DNA of 64,000 nucleotides from an uncultured Candidatus Peregrinibacteria bacterium (GTDB lineage Bacteria; Patescibacteriota; Gracilibacteria; Peribacterales; Peribacteraceae), in assembly GCA_903825315.1 (NCBI GenBank), contig CAIKAD010000002.1:248001-312000 (forward strand), in the 5' to 3' direction. The notes below the pieces were generated by a model that had not been told where the DNA came from, did no database searches, and was given only the letters and a program-made list of their open reading frames with translations. How positions within the stretch are numbered: position 1 is the first letter of the stretch; each line of letters starts with the position of its first letter. The translations under genes and the position numbers were made by a program. Positions 16,617-24,824 of the stretch are shown piece by piece.

Positions 16617-18602
16617 TTTCTTCTTCCCCTTCGAAACAGAAACCTCCTCCTTCTCCTTCCTCCACCACACCCCGATTTTCCGTGCTGGATTGGCATTTTT
16701 AAGCATCCGGCACTCCTTGCGGTGGATGATCACCTCGCCCTTGCGGGCGATGGAACCCACAATCTTCCCGTGCGCCCCCTCCTCCGGTTTGCAGCACTTG
16801 GCAAAGCGCAGGGGCATAGGAACACCGCCTTCCACCTCCACCGGCATTCCCAGGGAACGGAACTGACTGACGCGCTTCTGCATGCGCGCCTTGCGTACGG
16901 TAGCTAACGCATCCACGTGGACAAACATCCCCCCCACCTTTTCCGAACCCTGGCCGATCTTCATGAGCAGGTCCTCCCGCTCGGCAAAACTCAGTTCCCT
17001 GCCGTCGTAAAGCTTAAGGAGCCCCAAATCGTTATCCAGGCCGGGAAGGCGCAACCTCCGCAATTCATCGTTGATGATCTCCCGCCCCCGAACAACGTAC
17101 TCGGCACGGTGCAACGCGTAGAGGTAGCGCTTGAGGCGCGACCGGGAGGAAGCCATCTTGAGGAGCTGCAGCCAATCCGTGGAAGGCTGCGGCATGCGCT
17201 GCGTCTGGATCTCTACCACGTCCCCGTTCTCCAACTCGTAGCTAAGCGGGACAATGGCTCCGTTGACGCGCGCCGCCTTAAACCCTATCCCCAGATCCGT
17301 ATGAATCTGAAAGGCAAAATCTAGCGGCGTTGCTCCTTCCGGGAGTTCCACAATGTCCCCCTTGGGAGTGAGGACAAAGATATGGTCCGCAAGCGACGGC
17401 GTTCCGCCCCCCTCCACCAACTCCTGCTGCTGCGTGAGTACCTGGTGAAGCTGCACGCGTTGCATGGCACGCTCCGTGCTGCCAGCCTCCTTGTAGCTCC
17501 AGTGCGCCGCAATACCGAACTCTGCTTCGCGGTGCATCTCGCGGGTGCGGATCTGCACCTCCACAAGCACTCCATCCGGAATGTTGGGTATTTTGGCTAA
17601 TGTAGTGTGGAGGCTGCGGTACCCGTTTGGCTTGGGAAAGGCGATGTAGTCCTTGAAGCGGTTAGTGATAGGTACGCCCAGGCGGTGAAACAATCCTAGC
17701 GCGCGGTAGCACTCCTCTTCCGTCTCCACGATCACGCGCAGGCCGAACAAGTCGGGAAGCGCGTCAATCTGTGAGATGGCCTTCAGGTGCATTTTGTGGA
17801 AGATGCTAAAGGCATGCTTCTCACGACCTTTGACTTCGGCAGTAATCCCCTGCGCCAGTAGTTCCTTGCGGAGCTGTTCCGCCGCATCGGGGAGGAACTG
17901 CCCATGGCGCCCCTTCACCATTTGGAGTTGCCCGGAAATTGCGTCCGCATCGGCAGGATACACTATGGGGAACGCCAGATCCTCCAGCTTTTGCTTGAGA
18001 CTGTGGATACCCAGGCGGGCGGCGACAGGCGCAAAGAGGTTAAGCACATCCTGTGCAATCTGGCGCTTATCGTCGTGAGGAAGCAGAAAAAGATGCTCCA
18101 GCGCATACTGCCGTTCGCACAAGACGATAAGGATCACGCGGACGTCATCCGAAACCGAAACGAGCATCACGCGCAGATCCTCCACCGACGTCCGCTTTCC
18201 CCGCATGGTCACGTGCGACAGGAGGTGAATGCCGGCCACGAGCCGGCGGGCGCCCTCACCGAACTGCTCCTCCACTTCTGCCAGGGTGATGCGACGCGTC
18301 TGTAATGCATGCTGCAGAAGACAGGCGATAACCGTGTCCTCGTCTGGCTCAAAGGAGGCCAGCATTTGCGCCACGCCCAGCGCATGGACAATGAGCGGCA
18401 CCTCCGTCCAGTGCTCCTGCCCCTCATAGAGCCGCTCCGCCAATTGGAACGCCGCCTTGAGGCGTGTTTCATTGAAGATCACATGCGATGGGCGCAGCTT
18501 TTTAAGTAAGGGAGCGACAGTGGATGTCCAGAGGGACATTAGGAATGGGTAAACGCCCGCAAAACTGTCCTCCAGTGTATCCAGTTCCCGGTTTCCCTCC
18601 AA
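16614..18602 (-). CDS. relA: RelA/SpoT homologue: synthetase intact, hydrolase site degenerate
   Basis: The domains in order are an HD-like region (about 45-190), the (p)ppGpp synthetase domain (about 240-390), a TGS domain (about 410-470) and a C-terminal conserved-Cys domain (AKCCKPEEGAHGKIVG). No ACT domain follows. The synthetase motifs are complete: GREKHAFSIFHKM, DLFGLRVIV, RFKDYIAFPKPNGYRSLH and EVQIRTREMHREAEFGIAAHW. The hydrolase is not: the first His remains (VPLIVHALGVA), but the usual LLHDxxED reads LLQHALQT and the later LADRLHNM reads LCERQYAL. It should make but not degrade (p)ppGpp. The start is a TTG at 18602; an ATG at 18539 is also possible. Confidence 0.9.
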   Translation of the reverse strand: MEGNRELDTLEDSFAGVYPFLMSLWTSTVAPLLKKLRPSHVIFNETRLKAAFQLAERLYEGQEHWTEVPLIVHALGVAQMLASFEPDEDTVIACLLQHALQTRRITLAEVEEQFGEGARRLVAGIHLLSHVTMRGKRTSVEDLRVMLVSVSDDVRVILIVLCERQYALEHLFLLPHDDKRQIAQDVLNLFAPVAARLGIHSLKQKLEDLAFPIVYPADADAISGQLQMVKGRHGQFLPDAAEQLRKELLAQGITAEVKGREKHAFSIFHKMHLKAISQIDALPDLFGLRVIVETEEECYRALGLFHRLGVPITNRFKDYIAFPKPNGYRSLHTTLAKIPNIPDGVLVEVQIRTREMHREAEFGIAAHWSYKEAGSTERAMQRVQLHQVLTQQQELVEGGGTPSLADHIFVLTPKGDIVELPEGATPLDFAFQIHTDLGIGFKAARVNGAIVPLSYELENGDVVEIQTQRMPQPSTDWLQLLKMASSRSRLKRYLYALHRAEYVVRGREIINDELRRLRLPGLDNDLGLLKLYDGRELSFAEREDLLMKIGQGSEKVGGMFVHVDALATVRKARMQKRVSQFRSLGMPVEVEGGVPMPLRFAKCCKPEEGAHGKIVGSIARKGEVIIHRKECRMLKNANPARKIGVWWRKEKEEVSVSKGKKK

Positions 18603-18648
18603 GGAAGAGAGTGAGTTTTAGGCTTTCAACAGACCCGGAAGCCGAAAT

Positions 18649-19098
18649 TTAGGATGCAGTATCCAGGAGGATGGTCACCGGACCGTCGTTGGTAAGGGAA
18701 ACGAACATGTGTGCCCCAAAGGACCCTCCTTCCACCTTGGAAATACCGAGTGACCGCAATGTCTGCAGGAATTGACCGTACAGTGCCTCCGCTTCTGCCG
18801 GTACGGCAGCTGCCGTGTAATCCGGCCGTCTCCCCTTCCGCACGTCCCCCGCCAGCGTGAACTGCGACACCACCAATGCCTCCCCCTTCACATCCAGCAA
18901 AGACCGATCGTTGATCTTTCCGTCGGGACCGTCGAAGAGCCGGAGACCGCACACCTTCTCCGCCAGCCAGCCCGCATCCTTCGCTGTATCCCCCTTCATC
19001 ACACAGAGGAGGATCAGGTATCCCTTATCAATCTGACCGACGATCTTCCCATCGACGGAAACGGATGCCTGGGAAACGCGCTGGAGTACGAGACGCAT
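18649..19098 (-). CDS. dtd: D-aminoacyl-tRNA deacylase
   Basis: The ATG at 19098 (MRLVLQRVSQASVSVDG) gives 149 residues, the usual length. The two family motifs are SQFTLAGDVRKGRRPDY near 78-94 and NDGPVTILLDT at the C-terminus, which together form the cross-subunit active site. The homodimeric enzyme removes D-amino acids wrongly charged on tRNA. A TACCAT hexamer 7 nt upstream suggests a leaderless mRNA, and the frame upstream of 19098 is probably untranslated. It reads toward relA with 46 nt between them. Confidence 0.93.
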   Translation of the reverse strand: MRLVLQRVSQASVSVDGKIVGQIDKGYLILLCVMKGDTAKDAGWLAEKVCGLRLFDGPDGKINDRSLLDVKGEALVVSQFTLAGDVRKGRRPDYTAAAVPAEAEALYGQFLQTLRSLGISKVEGGSFGAHMFVSLTNDGPVTILLDTAS

Positions 19099-19280
19099 GG
19101 ATAGCATGGTAGAACACCGTTTCCCAAACCCCAAGGATCAAATATTTCCTCTGTGTGCTGCGTCTACGCTACTTCCCGATTAATGGCTGGCGGCTACGAC
19201 CGTCCCGCAATTTCCCTAGGAGAGTACGGGGCTACCATGCCCGAATTTCCTCAAAAGACAGCCAAATTTTCCACAATGTA

Positions 19281-19308
19281 TTGACATTCTTACAACTGTC
19301 TATACACT
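19281..19308 (+). promoter_or_regulatory. Promoter of the rplJ-rplL operon
   Basis: TTGACA (19281-19286) is followed after 14-16 nt by overlapping -10 candidates TATACA (19301-19306) and TACACT (19303-19308). The RNA should start near 19315 and carry a leader of about 180 nt before rplJ. Confidence 0.75.
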
Positions 19309-19314
19309 GCCCCA

Positions 19315-19493
19315 GTCCGAAGACCGAGGGCACAAGGCCGCAGGCCGAAATAAGCCCCTCCGAGGAATACAGCATCGGTCACTCGGCCCCGGCTTGGTGC
19401 TTCGTGCCGTGTTCCTCGCTGGTCTCCCGGACAAAAAAGGGGAGACCCTTTTTTATAGCCTTTCAGCCCCCCCCAATCCCTCATCCCAACCCT
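19315..19493 (+). promoter_or_regulatory. rplJ leader with attenuator hairpin
   Basis: The leader is strongly structured and ends with GGTCTCC (19421-19427) paired to GGAGACC (19441-19447) followed by six T, a complete intrinsic terminator 40 nt before rplJ. By position it corresponds to the L10 leader that binds L10(L12)4 in other bacteria; binding would favour termination. The kink-turn of the known leader family could not be confirmed by eye. Confidence 0.6.
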
Positions 19494-20024
19494 ATGGCAC
19501 TCACACGTGATCAGAAGGCGGAACAGCTCACAGAGCTCAAGGATAAGATATCCCGCGCCCAGTCGGTAATCTTTACCCACTACATCGGCCTCACGGTCGC
19601 TGAGGTGAGCGATCTCCGGAAGAAATTAAAAGTTGCCGGCGCAGAGATGAAGGTAGCCAAGAAAACCCTCATGAACATCGCCGCCAAGGAACAGGGTATG
19701 CCGGAACTGCCCGACCAGATGATGGACGGCCCGGTCGCCTGCATCTTCAGCTTCAACGATCCCATTACAGGCGCCCAAGTCGCCTTTGCCTACGGCAAGG
19801 ACCATCCCCAGGTGTCCTTTGTCGGAGGCTTGTTCGAAGGAAAGCTCCTCTCCCAATCCGACGCTAAGACGCTGGCCCAGATCCCAAGCAAGCAGGTGCT
19901 CCTCGCTCAGTTCATGGGCATGATCCGTTCGCCTATCACGAAATTTGCCAGCATGTGCTCATCTCCTCTTTCCGGTTTTGCGCGCGCCTTGTCTGAAAAG
20001 GCCAAGAAAATGCCCGCGGCATAA
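19494..20024 (+). CDS. rplJ: Ribosomal protein L10
   Basis: The frame is open from 19155, but the ATG at 19494 (MALTRDQKAEQLTELKDKI) follows the attenuator and gives 176 residues, the family length. Typical parts are IFTHYIGLTVAEVSDLRKKL near 23-42, the RNA-binding segment VAKKTLMNIAAKE, and VSFVGGLFEGKLLSQ. L10 anchors the L7/L12 stalk to 23S rRNA. It is followed by rplL after 51 nt, the usual pair. Confidence 0.95.
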   Translation: MALTRDQKAEQLTELKDKISRAQSVIFTHYIGLTVAEVSDLRKKLKVAGAEMKVAKKTLMNIAAKEQGMPELPDQMMDGPVACIFSFNDPITGAQVAFAYGKDHPQVSFVGGLFEGKLLSQSDAKTLAQIPSKQVLLAQFMGMIRSPITKFASMCSSPLSGFARALSEKAKKMPAA

Positions 20025-20075
20025 TCGTTCATTTTGCAGTTTTCAATTCTCTCTCCCCTTTCCCCTCCCCCTATC

Positions 20076-20480
20076 ATGTCCGACACGATTACCCTCAATG
20101 CCGACGAGCAGGCAGTGATCTCCGCACTGGAGAAGCTCAATGTGATCCAAGTGAATAACGTCGTGAAATACATGGAACAGACGTACGGCATCTCCGCCGC
20201 CGCTCCGGTGGCCGTAGCCGCCGCCCCCGCCGCTGGCGGTGCCGCCGGTGGTGCAGCCGAGGAAGAAAAGACATCCTGGAACGTCGAATTGACCGACTCC
20301 GGCGCCCAGAAGATCGCCGTCATCAAGGTGGTCCGCGAGATCACCGGTCTCCCGCTCGGCGAAGCCAAAGCCAAAGTAGACGCTCCGCCCCAGGTTCTCA
20401 AGGAAGGCGTACCCACCGACGAGGCCAAGAAAATGAAAGAGAAGCTGGAAGCAGCAGGCGCAAAAGTCGCTTTGAAGTGA
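20076..20480 (+). CDS. rplL: Ribosomal protein L7/L12
   Basis: The ATG at 20076 gives 134 residues. The N-terminal dimerisation helices lead to an Ala/Gly hinge (AAPVAVAAAPAAGGAAGG) and the globular C-terminal domain. That domain carries KIAVIKVVREITGLPLGEAKAKVDAPP and KEKLEAAGAKVALK, the surface that recruits translation factors. It is the second gene of the rplJ operon and is closed by a strong terminator 36 nt after its stop. Confidence 0.95.
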   Translation: MSDTITLNADEQAVISALEKLNVIQVNNVVKYMEQTYGISAAAPVAVAAAPAAGGAAGGAAEEEKTSWNVELTDSGAQKIAVIKVVREITGLPLGEAKAKVDAPPQVLKEGVPTDEAKKMKEKLEAAGAKVALK

Positions 20481-20515
20481 TCCTAAGCAGACGGAAAGCC
20501 TATCTGTTGAACCAC

Positions 20516-20542
20516 AAAGACGCCCCACTGGGGCGTCTTTTT
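20516..20542 (+). terminator. rplJL operon terminator
   Basis: AAAGACGCCCC pairs perfectly with GGGGCGTCTTT around a 3-nt loop and leads into a T run. Confidence 0.9.
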
Positions 20543-20592
20543 CTGTGTCATTGTTGCCCGTTTTCCCAATTGGAGGCCCTTCTAAGCATCCA

Positions 20593-20621
20593 TTGACAAA
20601 ATGGCCAGCAATGCCTACAGT
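20593..20621 (+). promoter_or_regulatory. Promoter of the zinc-ribbon gene
   Basis: TTGACA (20593-20598), 17 nt, TACAGT (20616-20621). Transcription should start near 20628, about 70 nt before the ATG. Confidence 0.65.
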
Positions 20622-20699
20622 ATTGCTAGCAATTCCTTCACCCCGGCTACAAACCTGGAAAGAAGGAAACTGCGACCTTTATTCTTTTTTCTTCTTTCT

Positions 20700-20990
20700 A
20701 TGGCTGATCAGCAGCTGCAGTGCCGCGATTGCGGTTCCTCGTTCACCTTCACGGATGGTGAGCAGGAGTTCTATACGTCCCGTGGACTCAGCGCCCCGCA
20801 ACGCTGCAAGGACTGCCGCCAGAAGCGCAAGAACGAGCGCCTCAACAGCCGGCAGATGTACCCCGCCGTGTGTGCCAAGTGTGGCAACCAGTGCGAGGTC
20901 CCCTTCAAGCCGCGCCCGGTAGAGGAAGGCGGTAAGCCTGTCCTCTGCAAGGACTGTTTCTTCAAGGAGAAGGATGCGATGCAGGGATAA
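20700..20990 (+). CDS. Small zinc-ribbon protein, 96 aa
   Basis: The ATG at 20700 (MADQQLQCRDCGSSF) fits the family start and agrees with the upstream promoter. Two Cys4 sites are evident. The first is CRDCGSSFTFTDGEQEFY with QRCKDCRQKRK, which matches the 'probable zinc-ribbon' domain; the second is CAKCGNQCEVPFKP with LCKDCF. Such proteins are common and conserved in CPR bacteria and probably bind nucleic acid or act in translation, but their role is unknown. The gene has its own promoter and terminator. Confidence 0.85.
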   Translation: MADQQLQCRDCGSSFTFTDGEQEFYTSRGLSAPQRCKDCRQKRKNERLNSRQMYPAVCAKCGNQCEVPFKPRPVEEGGKPVLCKDCFFKEKDAMQG

Positions 20991-21010
20991 TTCGCTCTTC
21001 ATTCGCCTTC

Positions 21011-21038
21011 AAAAACCCCGTCGCAAGGCGGGGTTTTT
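21011..21038 (+). terminator. Terminator of the zinc-ribbon gene
   Basis: AACCCCG and CGGGGTT pair around an 8-nt loop, with an A run before and five T after, 20 nt past the stop. Confidence 0.85.
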
Positions 21039-21084
21039 CTTTGCTGACAAAACTGACTGCTCACACGAGCGTACAATCACGGAG

Positions 21085-21819
21085 ATGAAGACCCGCGAAC
21101 GCTTTCTCGAACTCGACCTCCTCCGCACTGCAGCCGTAGCGATGATGATCATCTTCCATACGGCGTTTGACCTCTCCGCGTTCTATAACGTTTCGATCGA
21201 TCCGTTCTCCGGGGGCTGGCTGGTTCTCCAGAGAGTAACGGCCAACCTCTTCCTACTCCTCGTGGGCATCAGTTTTGCCGTCTCATACGGGCGCATGGAA
21301 GCAAAGGGCGCATCGCGCCAAGATATGTACCGCAAATACGTAAAGCGCGGCGTCCTCGTCCTCCTCTGCGGCATGCTTGTGACACTGGTGACGCGCATCG
21401 CAATTCCGGATGACTACGTCCGGTTTGGCGTTCTCCATTTGATCGGCATGGGAATCCTTATTCTTCCCTTCGTTATGCCCCTGCGGGAAGGGAACCTGAT
21501 CCTGGCCATGCTGGTCTTCCTGATGGGATATGCCACGGGCATCGCGCCTGATGGATTGGGAATCATCCTGCTACCACTGGGCTGGATGCCTGCAGGATTT
21601 CGTTCCGCTGATTATTTCCCGCTATTCCCCTGGCTGGGTACGATTCTTCTGGGCGTGGCGATGGGGAACGCTCTCTATAACCGTGGGTGGCTGCGGTGGC
21701 ATCTGAGGGATAATCGTCTGACGAGGATCATCACGGAACCGGGGAGGTACGCATTGATGATCTATCTCGCGCATCAACCGGTGTTGTTAAGTGCGCTATG
21801 GATCCTCTTGAGGAATTGA
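21085..21819 (+). CDS. DUF1624/HGSNAT-like membrane acyltransferase
   Basis: The ATG at 21085 (MKTRERFLELDLLRTAAVAMM) begins with the family signature, in which the first helix follows R-x-x-x-x-D-x-x-R and a nearby His (IIFHTAFD) is the presumed acyl carrier. About seven membrane helices follow in 244 residues. Related proteins move acetyl groups across a membrane onto glycans (heparan-alpha-glucosaminide N-acetyltransferase catalytic domain); here it may modify cell-surface polysaccharide. TACAAT lies 7 nt before the ATG, suggesting a leaderless mRNA. A family A palindrome follows the stop, then an LCP gene also linked to surface glycopolymers. Confidence 0.75.
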   Translation: MKTRERFLELDLLRTAAVAMMIIFHTAFDLSAFYNVSIDPFSGGWLVLQRVTANLFLLLVGISFAVSYGRMEAKGASRQDMYRKYVKRGVLVLLCGMLVTLVTRIAIPDDYVRFGVLHLIGMGILILPFVMPLREGNLILAMLVFLMGYATGIAPDGLGIILLPLGWMPAGFRSADYFPLFPWLGTILLGVAMGNALYNRGWLRWHLRDNRLTRIITEPGRYALMIYLAHQPVLLSALWILLRN

Positions 21820-21822
21820 CCA

Positions 21823-21905
21823 AATCCCAAGCACCAATAACCAACAACGGTACGGGGCACGAAGCGTTTTGGTTATTGATAATTGGTCATTGATCATTAG
21901 TTTTG
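21823..21905. repeat. Family A intergenic palindrome
   Basis: CCAAATCCCAAGCACCAAT at the left is matched by GTTTTGGTTATTGATAATTG and GGTCATTGATCATT at the right, with the ACGG/GCGTTTTGG core words of the family. Confidence 0.65.
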
Positions 21906-21957
21906 CACAACCTCAACAGCTTCCGTGCGCTGAAAACTTCATCTACACTCACATCCG

Positions 21958-23520
21958 ATGTCCTTCCAGACGCGCCGGATTGGCGAGGAGAATGCCCCTC
22001 GCCGTTCCTTTCCTTGGCGGATGATCGGTTCCTTCGCCGTGATAGCGGTGTCGCCGCTTACGGCAATGGTGCACAAATGGAAGGAAAAGCGGGCAAAACA
22101 GGAACAACATGAGAAGCGCATCCTCTTTCTCAAACGCACGCTCACCGTGCTGCTCTCGGTTCTCCTGTCTCTCCTGCTTCTGGCGGGCGTCGCCAAGGCC
22201 CTCATTTCCCTCAACGTCCTCAACCTCCGCTCCGTACTCGGACTCGTTGCCGCCGACCTTCCCACGGACCAGAACGGCTTTACCAATTTCCTCCTGCTGG
22301 GCAAAGGAGACGATAACCATGAGGGAATTGACCTAACGGACACAATCATGGTGGTGAGCGTGGATCCCAAGACCAAAAGTGCCGTGATGATCAGCATTCC
22401 CCGCGACCTCTACGTGACATCGGACATCATGGGAACGGGGCGCATCAATGCACTGTACCGGGATTACAAGGCCAAGCTCCGACACAGCGGCATGACCAAG
22501 GAAGAAGCGTCGCAAGCGTCATTAAAGGAACTCCTGAAGGATGTCGGAGAAAAACTGGACCTCCCGTTGCACTACGCAGCCATGGTGAACTTCTCCGGCT
22601 TCACACAGGCCGTGGATGCCCTGGGCGGCATCGACGTGGTTGTGCCGGAAGACCTCGTGGACCGAGAGTACCCGGGGCCAAACTGGACCTACGAGACGTT
22701 CGAAATCACGGCGGGCCCGCACCTCCTCGACGGCGAGACGGCCCTCAAGTACGCCCGCAGCCGCCACTCCACCAACGACTTCAGCCGCAGTGCCCGCCAG
22801 CAGCAGATCGTCCAGGCGCTTGGAGAAAAGGCGAAGACGCTGGGCATTGCCAAAAGCCCGCGCAAGATCCTCTCCCTGCTCCAAATCCTCTCGCAAAACG
22901 TGGAAACGACCCTGAGCGGCAAGGAGCTCCTGGGCGCAGCCAAGCTGGGAGAGCAACTGGACCGCTCGCGTGTGGTCAGTGTGCAACTCAATGACCAGAG
23001 CGGCCTCTACACCAGCTTCGCCGAGGCGGGCGGCTTTCTCTATACGCCGCCCCGCGAACAGTTTGGGGGCGCCTCCGTGCTTCTGCCCATCAAACCGGCC
23101 GGTGGCGGCTCGTGGGACGAGATCCGCGCCTTTGTGCGTCTCCTCACGCAGAACCGCACCCTCTTCATCGCCCACCCGCGCATTGCCGTTCTCAATGCCG
23201 GAGGAAAGAATGGCCTCGCCAGCCTTTTGGCAACAGAACTCCTCCGCTACGGTTTTGACGTGCAGAAAGTGGAGAATGCCTCCGACGGGCAGGAAGGCCG
23301 TCTCAAGCAGGATACTTCCCTCGTCGCCTCTCTCACGGAGGAAGACAAGCCCCTCGCCTCCTTCTTCGCCACCCTCCTCCGCCTTCCCGTAGAACCCGCT
23401 CCCATGGTTGTCCCCCCGGACCAGCAGGAACAGGTGACGATCTTCCTGGGAAAGACCTTCAATTTTTCGCCCTTTCTGAAGCTGCTGAGCTCGCATGCCT
23501 CCTCATCTTCCTCGCACTGA
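21958..23520 (+). CDS. LytR-CpsA-Psr (LCP) family protein with LytR_C domain
   Basis: The protein has 520 residues. A basic cytoplasmic tail and one membrane helix (about 58-78) are followed by the LCP domain (about 100-290). Marks of the domain are NFLLLGKGDD, DTIMVVSVDPKTKSAVMISIPRDLYV, the Arg/Asp residues that hold the polyprenyl pyrophosphate head, and LLDGETALKYARSRHSTNDFSRSARQQ. A LytR_C-type domain follows at about 390-440 (IAVLNAGGKNGLASLLATELLRYGFDV). LCP enzymes move glycopolymers from a lipid carrier to the cell wall, outside the membrane. TACACT ends 8 nt before the ATG. Confidence 0.92.
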   Translation: MSFQTRRIGEENAPRRSFPWRMIGSFAVIAVSPLTAMVHKWKEKRAKQEQHEKRILFLKRTLTVLLSVLLSLLLLAGVAKALISLNVLNLRSVLGLVAADLPTDQNGFTNFLLLGKGDDNHEGIDLTDTIMVVSVDPKTKSAVMISIPRDLYVTSDIMGTGRINALYRDYKAKLRHSGMTKEEASQASLKELLKDVGEKLDLPLHYAAMVNFSGFTQAVDALGGIDVVVPEDLVDREYPGPNWTYETFEITAGPHLLDGETALKYARSRHSTNDFSRSARQQQIVQALGEKAKTLGIAKSPRKILSLLQILSQNVETTLSGKELLGAAKLGEQLDRSRVVSVQLNDQSGLYTSFAEAGGFLYTPPREQFGGASVLLPIKPAGGGSWDEIRAFVRLLTQNRTLFIAHPRIAVLNAGGKNGLASLLATELLRYGFDVQKVENASDGQEGRLKQDTSLVASLTEEDKPLASFFATLLRLPVEPAPMVVPPDQQEQVTIFLGKTFNFSPFLKLLSSHASSSSSH

Positions 23521-23665
23521 ACACGATCTGATGTTCAATTGTTCAGGTTTCAATATGTCAAATATTTGAACTGAGGAATTTCTCCCTGCTCTTTCCTCTG
23601 CCGTGCCTCATCCTTGTGTTCTGTTTGATACCTGATACTTGATACTTGTCACCTAATCCTTCAGT
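23521..23665. repeat. Intergenic imperfect inverted repeat
   Basis: The left arm has GTTCAATTGTTCAGG and TCAAATATTTGAACTGAGG; the right arm has GATACCTGATACTTGATACTTG. Short words repeat within the arms. It contains no gene. Confidence 0.45.
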
Positions 23666-23694
23666 CTACTGACCGCCCCCACACGTTTCTTTCC

Positions 23695-24600
23695 ATGACC
23701 CCACGGGAGATCATTGCCGAAGCCTGGGCCATTACCATGCGGGAGAAATCCCTGCGGCAGTGGGGCTTCGTCTCCTCTTTCCTCGAAACACTCTTCGCCA
23801 CCAAGCTCCTCCTGTACCAAGCCTGGTTCTTCGTCTCCTACCTTCAGGGCAATCCGATCGGGTTTTTCGACGATGTCATCTGGCTCAGCCACAACGTCTC
23901 CACCGGTTGGCTGATCTCCATCATCTCCGTCTTCCTCGCTCTCCTCGCCGTGGAGTGGATCTTCCCCAACTTCGCCCGTGGCGCCATCATCGGCCTAACG
24001 GCCAAGGCACACAATAAGGAAGACGTGCGGGGAGGCCTCGTGCTGGGAATCTACAACTTTTTCCCCATGCTCGGCATCCATGAGCTCTTCGTGCTCGCCG
24101 GCGTCGCCAACGCCATTACCATTATCTCGCTCTTCCTCCGCTATATCGACGGAGACGTCAAATTTTTCATGATCGGCATCGTCATCTTCTTCTGGGTTCT
24201 CAGCAGCATCCTCAAGTTCCTGGCCAGCTTCGCCGAGCCGGCTGTGGTGGTGAAACGCGTGAGTATCTTCTCGGGGCTCGGGACGAGCTTCAAGCTGATC
24301 ATCAGCTACACGAGCCACGTGATGTTCCTCTGGCTCCTTCTCTTCGTCATCTCCATCCGTATCGCCTTCAACGCCATCCTGGTACTACTCATCCCCATCA
24401 TCGCCGTGGGCATCGGCTTCCTCTTCGCCACGTTCCTCTCCTTCCAGTTGGCAGTGATCCTGGGCGTAAGCGTGGGCATCATCCTCATCCTCATTGCCAG
24501 TTACTTCTTCGCCTACCTCCACGTCTTCAAGGAAGCGGTATGGACCATCACCTACTGTGAACTCAAAAAGCAGAAGGATCTGCTGGTGATTGAGGCGTAA
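23695..24600 (+). CDS. Polytopic membrane protein, 301 aa
   Basis: Not recognised. A cytoplasmic N-terminus of about 40 residues precedes six or seven membrane segments, several very Ile/Phe-rich (AVGIGFLFATFLSFQLAVILGV, SVGIILILIASYFFAYLHVF). It has no transporter or enzyme motif. Its shape resembles the 'DUF4013/YciC-like' membrane proteins found in many bacteria, but I cannot confirm that. No promoter is clear; it lies between two intergenic repeats and may be a single unit. Confidence 0.65.
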   Translation: MTPREIIAEAWAITMREKSLRQWGFVSSFLETLFATKLLLYQAWFFVSYLQGNPIGFFDDVIWLSHNVSTGWLISIISVFLALLAVEWIFPNFARGAIIGLTAKAHNKEDVRGGLVLGIYNFFPMLGIHELFVLAGVANAITIISLFLRYIDGDVKFFMIGIVIFFWVLSSILKFLASFAEPAVVVKRVSIFSGLGTSFKLIISYTSHVMFLWLLLFVISIRIAFNAILVLLIPIIAVGIGFLFATFLSFQLAVILGVSVGIILILIASYFFAYLHVFKEAVWTITYCELKKQKDLLVIEA

Positions 24601-24721
24601 GGAATCCGAGGAAACCGAAGAAACCAAGGAAACCGATGGGCAGTCATTATGAGGGGCACGGATCTTTCTCTATTCATCCCTCGGATTCTTCGGATTCATC
24701 GGTTTCTTCGGTTTCCTCCCT
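24601..24721. repeat. Reiterated-word inverted repeat
   Basis: The left arm repeats GAGGAAACCGAAGAAACC; the right arm repeats its complement words (CTCGGATTCTTCGG, ATCGGTTTCTTCGG, TTTCCTCC). Each arm is a chain of 9-nt units. The same words recur near 3750 and, inside a coding region, near 58830-58880. Confidence 0.7.
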
Positions 24722-24771
24722 CTACTCCTCCCATAAATAAGAAATTTCACAAGACGATCTCCCGGAAGATA

Positions 24772-24800
24772 TTGACCGTGGACGTCCGTACACCTATCAT
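24772..24800 (+). promoter_or_regulatory. Promoter of lexA-dinB
   Basis: TTGACC (24772-24777), exactly 17 nt, TATCAT (24795-24800). The transcription start should lie near 24807, giving a leader of about 18 nt. Confidence 0.75.
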
Positions 24801-24813
24801 GGTGGACGACCGT
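24778..24813 (+). promoter_or_regulatory. Candidate LexA operator (tandem repeat over the promoter)
   Basis: GTGGACGTCCGT (24778-24789) and GTGGACGACCGT (24802-24813) differ at one base and start 24 bp apart. One fills the spacer between -35 and -10, the other covers the transcription start. The first contains the palindrome GGACGTCC. Position and spacing fit autoregulation by LexA. Confidence 0.5.
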
Positions 24814-24824
24814 TCCCCTTCTCT

